This document shows, one piece after another, positions 11,921-22,738 of a stretch of 64,000 bases of DNA; positions within the stretch are counted from its first letter, which is position 1; every line of letters starts with the position of its first letter. The stretch is from positions 2,010,959-2,074,958 of the forward strand of contig JAQFVV010012574.1 of the NCBI GenBank assembly GCA_028023455.1, read 5' to 3'. The notes below the pieces were generated by a model. The model worked only from the letters and a program-made list of their open reading frames with translations, was not told the origin of the DNA and ran no database searches. A program made the translations under genes and the position numbers. This DNA comes from Epiperipatus broadwayi. Its lineage: Eukaryota; Onychophora; Udeonychophora; Euonychophora; Peripatidae.

Positions 11921-12155
11921 AACCTGTTTATATTATTAACAGTTAGTGCATATACTAACCTGTTTGCTGTGATATTACTAACAGTTAATGCATATACTAA
12001 CTTGTTTGCTGTGATATTACTAACAGTTAGTGCATATACTAACCTGTTTGCTGTGATATTACTAACAGTTAATGCATATACTAACTTGTTTGCTGTGATA
12101 TTACTAACAGTTAGTGCATATGCTAACCTGTTTGCTGTGATGTTACTAACAGTTG
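11910..12155. repeat. 42-bp tandem array in the SINE tail
   Basis: Five units of 42 bp (11945, 11987, 12029, 12071, 12113) plus a partial first unit. Units alternate between two variants (AGTGCATATACTAACCTG and AATGCATATACTAACTTG), giving an 84-bp higher-order period. Because 42 is a multiple of three, both strands appear open (106 codons minus, 68 plus) with a 14-residue repeat; these are artefacts of the repeat and not genes. Confidence 0.9.
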
Positions 12156-12175
12156 AATTTATTTGGAACATTTAA

Positions 12176-14520
12176 ATAAAATTGAATTTTTCTAAAGACA
12201 TTCAACACACATATTAGATGATGGAAATAGTCCAATATAAAAATAGAACTAGACCACCATCATCACAAACCTTCAGGAAAACAATAAATAACTTAGTTTG
12301 TAAATTAAAGATAGTTAAAATTATTAATTGAAACATTCTATTTTTATATATGTTTAACAAATGCAATAATATTGACCTGTAGGTTTAATGAATTTATTAC
12401 TAAGAATTGAAATATTTTTTATATAAGAGGCACAATGTGTGTGCTTATCTGTACCCACACAAATCTAATTTTGTATTATGAAAGGATAGGGTAATATGGG
12501 CTTATATAATTAATAAAAATTACAATTAATGATTGGAATATTTTGTACTACTAGATAAATGTACGCTCTTATTATCATTGTGACCATTTACATATCTCTA
12601 AATTACAATTTAAATAATGTTAAAATATAATTTTGTTTGTCAATCAATGGAAACATCTGATATTTATAAATTAAAATCTGAATGATTTATTTATAATGTA
12701 GAGTATTTATCACACTTTTTTTTATATTAACTCAAGTCAATTAATACAGAATAGATTAAGTAATGTGTGTATTTTCTTTTGTTCACATTCACCAGGGTAC
12801 TAACTCTACACTAATAGCATATGGAATGTCTGTGGACAGCTGTGTAATTCTCTTTAGAATTATTTTAATAACACTAAGGTAATGAAGATTACCTTTAATG
12901 TCCTTTATCTTTATGTATATATTTAACAATGATTTTTTTTATTAATGGCCAGTAAATTCATGTATCTGATGGCCTAGAGTATTGATGATCAGATTGATGT
13001 AATTATTTTAGCATTTATGTCCCTGCATGTTCTGATTCATTGTAAAAAAAGCTGCTGATTATTATTTCATACCCCATGCAACCTCTTATTATTCCATACC
13101 ATTAAATATATACATGTGTACATATGCATTAGAAATATCTTTTTACTTAATTGTTGTTTAGAAACAACCAATGGTTGAATGTAGAATATGTCATATTAAT
13201 GTTTTATATGTGAAGATGAATTCTAATCTGAATTGAATATTGGAGAAATAATCTATAATAATTTATCCATAATTTTTAATTCCTTATTTGAAGACCAAGT
13301 TGGGCCACTTTTAACTAAGTTAAACGAATCAAGAGATTTTATAAACCATCCTAATTTAATACCTATCATTGGAGTTTTCTGCATATGTATATTTAGAGAT
13401 AATAGGATATCTTCTATCTTATATAGGCAGTCTTCTTATTAAGTAAATCTGCCTCTGTTCTTAAATAAATTCCTCCTAGCTTATTTAAAATGGCAAAAAA
13501 AAAAAAAAGATTTATAAATCAATGTAAATCTGAATTTGTTGTCTCATGCTTTGTGAAGTATCTTTTGTGCTATATTGCAGTATTTATTTTCATAATTGTT
13601 AAAAAAAAAATTCATCTTCTGTTATGATTAAAGGTTAATTTCATCTTAATGGAAATTTGATTTACATAAAAAATTTGATTCCAGCAAGAAGTTGTGGGAT
13701 TTTTATGTAAATAGAGAAGTGCCTGTTATTAAAAAGGCAGTTCATAACAATAATTTTATCTATAGATGTGCATATATATAAATGAATCTTTCTTGGAGAG
13801 TTTTTTTTTTTTTAAATTGGTGCAATTTTCTTTGTCTCATCTGCCTTCCTGATTTAATAGGAGATTATTAAACAATAAAAGTTATTATCTGCAGTTATAT
13901 TAGGAATGTTAACTGCTTTAGTGCAGCCTGGGAAAATATTCTGACATATTTTAATTCATTGTAATGTTAGTAAATAGTTTTACCAATTGATTGGAAAACT
14001 ACAAGTTATTTTTCTAACCAATTGTATTCTATTAATGATTTTTTTCACTCATTAAACATATACTGTAATTTTTTTGATCATTCTAAATATATATTATTCT
14101 TTTTAAAAATGCAATAATTTTAAAATGAAGTCTAAATTCTTTTTATTTTAACATTATATTTGATAGAGTAAATGAGACTGATTGATATCAGACTTTTATA
14201 TCGTATGTTATAGTCTATTTTAAAGTTAATTAGTGAACAATAATAAAAATATCAATAATATACATTATTTGTAACAAAGTCTTATGTTATAATTATATAA
14301 TTATACCATGTGATTGGGCATCAGAGCTTTGGAGGAAATGGACAAATGACAAAGTAAAGTCTTTATTTAACTTGTGAATGTTTTTAAAATCTAAATAAAC
14401 AATAGGTTTCTTTGAAATATTTTTTATTCTTACATAAATAAGTGATAAATTTATGTTTAAATATTGATGATTTCGCCAACCTCACAATTTCATAGACTAA
14501 TAATTGTTATATTACTCATC
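12176..14520. other. AT-rich intergenic DNA, no gene seen
   Basis: No recognisable coding or RNA feature. The open frame 13233-13442 (plus, 69 codons) is slightly less biased than its surroundings but matches no family I know and has no supporting context. Confidence 0.45.
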
Positions 14521-14523
14521 TAC

Positions 14524-14691
14524 ATAATCATGCTTTTTAATTTTCATTTTATTTTACAACAAATAATTTCAATATATGTACACTATTATTTCATGCTTTC
14601 TATTGATATAATCATGCTTTTTAATTTTCAGTTTATTTTACAACAAATAATTTCAATATATGTACACTATTATTTCATGCTTTCTATTGTA
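14524..14691. repeat. 84-bp tandem duplication
   Basis: Two units (14524-14607, 14608-14691) differ by only a few bases. The 88-codon frame across them repeats itself because 84 is divisible by three; it is not a credible gene. Confidence 0.85.
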
Positions 14692-17130
14692 TATAATAAA
14701 ATTATTATTTTGAAAATATATATATATTGATGATTTAGGAGAAATCTAGATTCATACACATTATGTGTAAAAATACAAATGTAAGTTATTCAATCCATAC
14801 TAAATTCCTTCTAATATGACCGAATGAAAAGTAGCATATAGTCTGAGATGAAATATGAGGAATGTCGAATTGAATGAAATCAGACAAAAACAAAAGCAAA
14901 TGGTTAACATTTGAAATATGATGAAAAATAAATAAAATACAATTAGATGAAAGACAAGATATTGCTTATAATATATCAGAATATACAACCAGTTCTTTGT
15001 TTATGTATTCCTAATTTATGTATACAATGGACAATTGATATAAAGTGTAATCCCATACTGTGTGAACATATCTTACGAGATATTGCAATGCTTATTTTTA
15101 TTTATTAAAAATATTCTATTACTCTGCACTAAATTGAATGGCAAACATGCACCTGAAAGGAAAATCCAATTTAACATAAAATTGAAAATCCAATTTAACA
15201 TAAAATTGGACTTCCACATTATGCTGAAATCAGATTACCGAATAGATCACTTATGTAAATAGAAAATTGTAAGTACTGTGAATAGTAGTGATATTATATA
15301 CATTTAATAGTTTCTTATGGATTAAAATTTAACTAATAGTTAGTTGCTAATGATATATATTTATATTCTTATATTGCATGTTTAAACTGATTTTTCAAGC
15401 AAGTGATTAATATGCTTATTAATTTCCTATGTGCAAATGATTATCAATTTCTTACAAAAAAAATTATAATTGTATATAGAGCTAGAGTGAACTCATAATA
15501 TGTGGGATAACAGTAAGTATACTTCAGTCATGTACTATCCAAGAAAATAAATGTAATTAAACAAAATAATAAAAACATTAAAATTTATAAATTTTACAAT
15601 GCAACAGCAGCATTTTTTTTATTCCAGAGTGATGTAAATGATCATGTTTTTTTATGTTTCTTTGAGTTACATTGAAAGCACATACATTTTATTATTTGCC
15701 TTTTTTATTTTTCCAGAAGTTTAATGTCAAACAATATATCAAACTATGTTTTCTAAACATAAAGCTAGAAGTTTTACAAAATTTAAGAAAATTCATAAAG
15801 AAGCTTTTTTAAATGATAAAATGAAAGCTATAATTTAATAGAGGCAGAAAAAAAAGTTCTTGTATTGCATTAGAAGGCATAAAGGTTGAAGAGTTTATCT
15901 AAAAATCTGAAATGAATAATGGCAAATAGGGGCGACTATATAGATTTCAAAGTTGATACTATCTTAAAAACATCAGAACAACTAAAGAGGCTAAGTACGA
16001 CTGTTGTTATGTATCTATAAAAAAATATTATTGAAGAAGGATATTCAGAAAGTATTTAATTCTAATAAAAGTCTGATATGTTGCTGTTTATAATGAATGA
16101 GCACACATAGTAAATGTATATGTGAATGCGCTCTCTCTTCATTATTAATAATTACATTATATTTTTTACAATTTTCTTTATATTATAATCTTAATTTATA
16201 TATGCATACTATACTTATAAAAAAGATTATATGTTATTATATCATGTGCTTATTGAAAACACTATATGCCTATGTATAGTAAAAAATATGTTGCATTGTA
16301 CTCAAAGCTTATCAACAAAACATGACCTATTATTAATAATGTGTGCAGGGGAGCTTGGAACAAAGTGTAGCAGATACTGCAGCTTACTGTATTTATCAAT
16401 TAATAATCTAATTGTATTTTTCTCCACAAATGTATTTATGTAATGTATGCATTTAATTGGTTATATATAGGCAATTTCTTTTTGTGTGACAACTTACATA
16501 AAACCAGATTTATGTAAAAAGTTTGTAGATTTTAAGAAGTGCAAAAAATTTGATGTACAAATATAAGTTAACACAAATCCCTCAGTTATCACATGTTTTA
16601 TGCTCTGTTAACATCTCGGATTTATATTATGTTTGGATTTATCTATTATTTTGATTTTACATTATCTAATGAGGATTTGATTTGAGTAAGGAATTACAGA
16701 ATGCTTTAAATAGAGTACTGTCTGTATTTATTGTATTAGAAAGTTATGGAATGACATTTTATTTTTGCTTGCTAGGTGCCATCAGGTTAATATATGGGCA
16801 AATAGATTAGTAACATTTGAAAAGGGCTCCAAAGCAGGTGTTGAAAAAAGCTTTTTATGTATAAAATTATTATTTGATTATATGGCTGTTGTAAAGAATT
16901 ATTATTATTTTCTGATTATTATTTTGTGGAAGAGCAGCATAAGGATTTTTATTCCTTTCCAATTTTTGATATTACTGGAAAACACCAAAATTTGAAAACA
17001 AATAAGAAAATTGGATTTTTTTACCAAGCACATTATAGATTGCAATGAGTTATAAAATAGTTTAAATAAATCAACGATATATTAAAATATCTTTATATAA
17101 CAGCAATAATATATATAATAATAATCATAC
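14692..17130. other. AT-rich intergenic DNA, no gene seen
   Basis: Contains a 24-bp doublet at about 15162-15209 (AAAATCCAATTTAACATAAA...) and short open frames without motifs. Nothing else supported. Confidence 0.45.
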
Positions 17131-17134
17131 ACAA

Positions 17135-17741
17135 AAAAAGCTCTTGTCGGCAAATGAATCTCTCAGCCATTTTGTCTGGAGAAACCTGTTAGCCACCTTC
17201 CCTTCCCTTTCTATTCACCATCCTAAGTTTTTCCCATATTCTTCTCTATCCTGTTCCATCCCATTTCCACAGCATTATCTTTGTCCACTCTATGGCCTTT
17301 ATATCTAAGCATAAAAACCAAGAAGTTACTTTTTCTATAATCACTTTGTTTATATTTATTCTCCCACAACATCATTATTTGTACCCTTTCTGCTTGTAAT
17401 CATTTGCATTCAATTAATAGATGCCTAATATTTTTCATGCTTTCCTTATATAATTTGTAGACTAAATTACCCACATTTTTTCATTTATGGGTATATACCC
17501 TTGTTGCTGATGATCCTGTTTGAGCCTTATGTAGTAAACTACTTTCCTTGCTATTATCATAAATTAACACTCACCCAATATTCTGTTTACTTCTATATTT
17601 ATTTAAGCTTTTTATTTTCTATATTAGTTATCTATATCTCCAATTTCCTATTTTTTATTAATGCATCTATTGTTCTATCCTATTCCTTACCACTATAACA
17701 CTCAACAATTCTAACACAATCAACCAATCTTTTGTATAAGT
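17135..17741 (-). pseudogene. LINE C-terminal part (family B), left half of a split copy
   Basis: The minus strand from 17740 down reads, with frameshifts, a stretch like ...SSLLHKAQTGSSATRVYTHK, then ESMKNIRHLLIECK near 17440-17400 (the H-L-L-x-E-C signature found near the end of many LINE proteins), then ERVQIMMLWENKY and a basic tail. It lies exactly downstream, in coding order, of the RT at 24.2-25.65 kb, and the intervening 6.4 kb is later insertion. The simplest reading is that the two halves were one element. Confidence 0.65.
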
Positions 17742-18467
17742 TGAAACAGTAGGGTCTGCTTTGCAGATCTTCGTTTCACTTTTTCTCACCTACTTCCTAC
17801 CCTCATACCTTAGTTTGAACCCCAATCTATCGTAGTGTGTCTGCAATACACTTATATATCGAAAATCCCACCTAATTTTAAACCACGAGCACAATGCTCG
17901 TATTATATATATAACTTATTCCCAAATAAAATATTATAAATTATGTATTTGTTCACATAATTTACATTTATTAAAAAGTAAGTTATATAAGTCGTAATTG
18001 CGCACACACTATGATATCCATTTTAAAACATATCAAAGTTATAAATTGTTAGTTATTTTGTTTGGATCTATTTACAAATATATTACCATCGTAATATATT
18101 TTGATTTAAAATAAAATTCATTTAGTAAATATTAGTTTAGTAGATAGATTCAAATATTACAATTTAAAATAAAATAATTTTCGTTTTATTTAATAAAAAT
18201 CATCCCAAATATTTCTGTTAAAATAAATGAGGGACAATAGTTTAATTATATAAGTTTATCTAAAAACAGCAGCTGTCCACTTAAGTTTTCTTTAATTAGC
18301 AGCAGTAATTTTAATTAAATCTAGTTTGTAATTCGAATGTCGACGGGGAAGTTAACAAAAGAGATTAATTAATGTTGAATTCCTTTAGACATTCGGATAG
18401 ATTTAATTACAGCAGATAAGTCCAATAATTTTGTACGCTCCAGGACAAATCTATTGTTAAATTTTAC

Positions 18468-18475
18468 TATAAAAA
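18468..18475 (+). promoter_or_regulatory. LTR TATA box
   Basis: TATAAAAA in the context ACTATAAAAAGG, the only canonical TATA box in the LTR, placed upstream of the transcribed leader. Conserved in the other LTR at 22225-22232. Confidence 0.6.
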
Positions 18476-18665
18476 GGATGTTTTTCTTTTGTTCTCCATT
18501 CTAAGCTTTTAAAGAGTTCTAAGCTTCTAAAGAATTCTGAGTTGTAAGAAGGTTTCTGAGTTATTCTAAGCTTTTAAAGAATTCTGAGTTGTCTAAAGGT
18601 TTCTGAGTTGTTCTAAAATTCTAATAATTTGCTAACCTTGACATGTCCGAGTAGAGGCGTTTAAG

Positions 18666-18761
18666 ATGGCTATGTCCCCTCGGAATAGCCAGCTGCTGCT
18701 CCATACCATCAGAAATTATCACACGGATCCTGGAACTGCTGCTGCCGCTGCCAAAATATGA
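18666..18761 (+). CDS. 31-codon upstream ORF in the LTR
   Basis: Begins MAMSPRNSQLLL and ends with a run of five alanines then KI and TGA. The frame is fully preserved in the 3' LTR at 22405-22500, with one Leu-to-Pro change and otherwise silent or no differences. It would lie in the 5' leader of the element's transcript, downstream of the TATA box. It could encode a micropeptide, act as a translation-regulating uORF, or be chance. No family recognised. Confidence 0.35.
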   Translation: MAMSPRNSQLLLHTIRNYHTDPGTAAAAAKI

Positions 18762-18828
18762 ACATTCCCGGTTTTGCTGCTGAATTATAAAACCTGCCGA
18801 ACATCTACCTGCAAATGCTTCTCCAGAG

Positions 18829-20239
18829 GTAACCTAAATTAACCCAAGAGCTCTTGTGATCACTAACTAACATGCTATAGCTATTTAACATTGTTTTCTT
18901 ATATTTCACAACTTCATTATGTATTTCTTTCATGTATTTAAATATACTCAACATTTTGCTCTATCCTTGGGTTAATATTTTCTATTTATAAAGCTTTTTT
19001 TTTTTTTCCGGGTCCATGGCTTGCCCAAACGTGGAGCCTCGAATATTTAAACACCCACATCCCTGTAGATCTTAATTATTTAAAACACCCACATCCCTGT
19101 AGCTTAATTTTAGTGTTTTGTTCATATTTAATCGCTCAAAACCCTTATATTTTATATATATATGATATTTTTCAAACTCTATATTATCTATTTGCGTGTA
19201 TATTTCATATATTTTGTTTGACTCGGGCATTCAATTACTTATCCTATATAATCAGAACTTGTCCAAACATGCTATAGTGCGATACGAGCCATCTGTATTA
19301 TCTGTATTTATTGTTTCACTTAAATCACGCTATGTATGCATAGCGTAAATTACTTAAATATTGTCCCAAGTGAATATTGTGACAATTATGAAGATTTCAA
19401 ATATTGTATTTTTCTATCAAAATAAAGTTTTATCGGCTCAACGCGCAAGATAGCATAATGATAATTTTGTACGGTAATGACCTAGATATAATAGGCTATC
19501 GTATGGAATTCAGAAATAATTATAAATCAAATGTTGTAATCAATAAAAAAAAAAATGCGAATGTTTTAACGAGTGCCCGTAGTTAAATGGAATAGTTATT
19601 AAAATTAATTTTGGGAAGCTAACAGTCTATGGATATTTTTAACTGGTGACATGGCGCCCAAGGGTAATTTCACTAAACGGAGTTACTTCTAAAATAAATT
19701 TTGTCACCAGGCTCAATTCTTTTGTATGAAATTTGTTTTTTTTAACGTGTGTAAATTTTTCTTAGACCAAATAATGAGACGTGAATCGGATCAATAATTA
19801 TGTAAATAAATATATATGTTTGCAAATCTTAAATAAGAGGGAACGAAATAATTATACCCGGATCTAGCGAATGTTAATATATATAAATAAAATTTGCTTG
19901 AGTTTAAAAATATATATGTTAGCGAAATATTTTGACAGGTAGAATTTAAGAGATTTTTATATATACGGGCAGTTAAAAATATATATGTTGGCAGCAGATT
20001 TAAGCGAGAAATTTTAGCAGTAGTAAGAGGGCAGTAGTTGGGGTTTTAAGTGATAAATATAAAAGCAGCAATTAGGCCAACAGAACCGAGAGGGAGATAG
20101 CCTATTAGCCATTAATAAAATTTGAAGTAAACGTAATAATCGCAGAGATTTAAACAAGGAAAAATAATAAGAGTATTTTTTTTACCGTATTAGTTTTAAT
20201 AAGCTCAACGTAAAACAGTTTAAACATTTTCTTTATCAG
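18829..20239 (+). other. Possible leader intron of the LTR element
   Basis: A good donor, GAG|GTAACC, sits at 18829 inside the 5' LTR, and a pyrimidine-rich acceptor TTTTCTTTATCAG ends at 20239, about 100 bases before the ATG of the 271-codon gene. Splicing would remove about 1.4 kb of stop-filled leader. This rests only on splice-site likeness. Confidence 0.3.
19017..19038 (+). promoter_or_regulatory. Candidate primer binding site
   Basis: TGGCTTGCCCAAACGTGGAG lies shortly after the LTR end. It resembles the tRNA-Lys complement used by many Ty3/gypsy elements (TGGCGCCCAACGTGGGGC), with three extra bases and a few changes. A closer but shorter match, TGGCGCCCAA, occurs at 19652. Which one is functional is unclear. 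Confidence 0.4.
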
Positions 20240-20340
20240 TGCTATACATTGTGTTTAAGAGTTTTTAGGATATAGTAATAGTTAGCAATAAAATAAAAGG
20301 AAAAAAAAAATCATCATCGATCACGGTAACATCCAAGGCC

Positions 20341-21156
20341 ATGGAAAATACGGATACCAATGAGATCCAATTCCGGAATCTTATAGAGATGTGGGAGCAA
20401 AGTGAAGAAAGAGCGAGACGATGGGAAGAAGAGCAAATTCGCAGGAGAGCTGAGGAATGTAAAGAGTTGGCCAAACTCATCCACGAATTGGCACAAGTGA
20501 GAGAGGGACAGGAAGCCCTCCAACTTGCATTTGAAAAATGCTGCATGAAGAACGATAAAAGGGTCATTGAACCAAGAAAAGATGAAACAGACCTGAACTC
20601 GGTAGGGTCATTAACAGATGAATCCCTGAACCAGAAATTAGAGTCCAATGATTCGGCAAATGAAAAAAATGATGTCCAGGACACCAGACCTCAAACCCAG
20701 CTAACCAAGCTTGTCAACGTTAAAATATTCCATGAAGTAAAAAAATGTCCTAAACTTTATTTGGAAAGAGTACTTCCAGAAAATGATCCACCAGACATAG
20801 GACATCCAACCCAGCTAACCAAGCTTATCAATATTAAAATATTTCATGAAATAAAAAAGGGTCCCAAACTATATTTAGACAGGATAGTCCCAGCAGATGA
20901 TATACGAGACCTAGGGCCTCAAACCCAGCTTACCACCAATATCAAAGTATATAAAAAACACAAGGAAAATATCCCACCTGATATAGCAAAAATATATCAA
21001 CCGCATGAAGTAAAGGAAGTGGCCGAATTCTTAACCAGTCTGGATTTCAGTCTCTGGGCTAAAGAACCGCCAGACAAGGTAAAGAGACCTGATAATCGGA
21101 GACTGCACTTATTAAAATATAAAGGCATGTATTACCCACCAGACCCAGGATTATAG
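20341..21156 (+). CDS. Unknown 271-residue protein of the LTR element (gag-like position)
   Basis: The start is in a strong context (GGCCATGG). Residues 10-65 are a charged, heptad-like helix rich in Glu, Arg and Trp (MWEQSEERARRWEEEQIRRR), probably a coiled coil. Residues 70-115 are a polar, acidic linker. Residues 117-210 hold two full copies and one shorter copy of a 38-residue repeat with the core TQLTKLxNxKIFHExKKxPKLYL. The C-terminus ends with a Pro-rich YKGMYYPPDPGL. No CCHC knuckle, protease, RT or membrane segment is visible. Its place between LTRs suggests a divergent gag-type structural protein, or a gene captured by the element. Base composition is less AT-rich than the surroundings. 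I do not recognise the family. Confidence 0.75.
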   Translation: MENTDTNEIQFRNLIEMWEQSEERARRWEEEQIRRRAEECKELAKLIHELAQVREGQEALQLAFEKCCMKNDKRVIEPRKDETDLNSVGSLTDESLNQKLESNDSANEKNDVQDTRPQTQLTKLVNVKIFHEVKKCPKLYLERVLPENDPPDIGHPTQLTKLINIKIFHEIKKGPKLYLDRIVPADDIRDLGPQTQLTTNIKVYKKHKENIPPDIAKIYQPHEVKEVAEFLTSLDFSLWAKEPPDKVKRPDNRRLHLLKYKGMYYPPDPGL

Positions 21157-21493
21157 TAGTTTTTTTAAAAAAAAATAAAATAAAATAAAAATAAAAATGG
21201 ACACGTCACAGGATAATATAAAAAGGAGATCGGATATAAACAGTGTTAAACTATTAGTTTTTTAAATAAAATTTTGTTGAAAGGGGGGGGGGAAATAATA
21301 GAAAATGTTCGCTAGACGGTAGATTTATTAATATGATCCGGGTATATAATTCAGTTTCGTTTCTTCATTATATTTATATCCTGTACATTATGGGTTATCT
21401 TGTAAATTTTTTTTTATGCAGGCTTCATAGGTGGACACCTGTTGTAAGATCTTTTTTTTTAACAATTTTTTTTGTTCCATCACTAAGGGAATG

Positions 21494-22738
21494 TGAAACA
21501 GTAAGGTCTGCTTTGCAGATCTTCGTTTCACCTTTTCTCACCTACTTCCTACCCTCATACCTTAGTTTGAACCCCAATCTATCGTAGTGTGTCTGCAATA
21601 CACTTATATACCGAAAATCCCGCCTAATTTTAAACCACGAGCACAATGCTCGTATTATATATATAACTTATTCCCAAATAAAATAAAATATTATGAATTA
21701 TGTATTTGTTCACATAATTTACATTTATTAAAAAGTAAGTTATATAAGTCGTAATTGCGCACACACTATGATATCCATTTTAAAACATATCAAAATTATA
21801 AATTGTTAGTTATTTTGTTTGGATCTATTTACAAATATATTACCGTCGTAATATATTTTGATTTAAAATAAAATTCATTTAGTAAATATTAGTTTAGTAG
21901 ATAGATTCAAATATTACAATTTAAAATAAAATAATTTTCGTTTTATTTAATAAAAATCATCCCAAATATTTCTGTTAAAATAAATGAGGGACAATAGTTT
22001 AATTATATAAGTTTATCTAAAAACAGCAGCTGTCCACTTAAGTTTTCTTTAATTAGTAGCAGTAATTTTAATTAAATCTAGTTTGTAATTCGAATGTCGA
22101 CGGGGAAGTTAACAAAAGAAATTAATTAATGTTGAATTCCTTTAGACATTCGGATAGATTTAATTACAGCAGATAAGTCCAATAATTTTGTACGCTCCAG
22201 GACAAATCTATTGTTAAATTTTACTATAAAAAGGATGTTTTTCTTTTGTTCTCCATTCTAAGCTTCTAAAGAATTCTGAGTTGTAAAAAGGTTTCTGAGT
22301 TATTCTAAGCTTTTAAAGAATTCTGAGTTGTCTAAAGGTTTCTGAGTTGTTCTAAAATTCTAATAATTTGCTAACCTTGACATGTCCAAGTAGAGGCGTT
22401 TAAGATGGCTATGTCCCCTCGGAATAGCCAGCCGCTGCTCCATACCATCAGAAATTATCACACGGATCCCGGAACTGCTGCTGCCGCTGCCAAAATATGA
22501 ACATTCCAGATTTTGCTGCTGAATTATAAAACCTGCCGAACATCTACCTGCAAATGCTTCTCCAGAGGTAACCTAAATTAACCCAAGAGCTCTTGTGATC
22601 ACTAACTAACATGCTATAGCTATTTAACATTGTTTTCTTATATTTCACAACTTCATTATGTATTTCTTTCATGTATTTAAATATACTCAACATTTTGCTC
22701 TCTATCCTTGGGTTAATATTTTCTATTTATAAAGCTTT
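21494..22738 (+). repeat. 3' LTR
   Basis: Nearly identical to 17742-18998, with its TATA box at 22225 and upstream ORF at 22405-22500 both kept. It is preceded by ACTAAGGGAATG, a plausible polypurine tract. A longer G-run (about 21282-21292) lies 200 bases upstream and is a less likely tract. Confidence 0.75.

Larger units (their letters stand above)
17742..18998 (+). repeat. 5' LTR
   Basis: Starts TGAAACAGTA; similarity with the right copy stops within the AAGCTTT run at about 18991-18998. It contains a TATA box, short tandem ATTCTGAGTTGT-type repeats just downstream (about 18505-18610), a 31-codon upstream ORF and a possible splice donor. A small indel (AAATA repeat, near 17930) distinguishes it from the 3' copy. 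It does not end in CA as most LTRs do, so the border may be off by some bases. Confidence 0.75.
17742..22738 (+). mobile_element. Non-autonomous LTR retroelement with one unknown gene
   Basis: Two direct repeats of about 1.25 kb (17742-18998 and 21494-22738), nearly identical by eye, flank a 2.5-kb internal region. Both begin TGAAACAGTA. A primer-binding-like site follows the left repeat and a short purine run AAGGGAATG abuts the right one at 21485-21493. The interior holds a single 271-codon gene and no protease, RT, RNase H or integrase, so it would depend on another element's enzymes. The near identity of the repeats and the retained CpGs mark it as much younger than its surroundings. No clear target duplication was found and the exact right border is uncertain. 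Confidence 0.72.

Noticed and set aside
11851-12171. 106-codon minus-strand and 68-codon plus-strand open frames with a 14-residue repeat
   Set aside because: They are the 42-bp tandem repeat read in frame; 42 is divisible by three, so no stop can arise.
20265-20684. 139-codon open frame antisense to the 271-codon gene, Ser/Phe-rich
   Set aside because: It overlaps the clearly better sense frame and its composition is what the complement of a Glu/Lys-rich gene gives.
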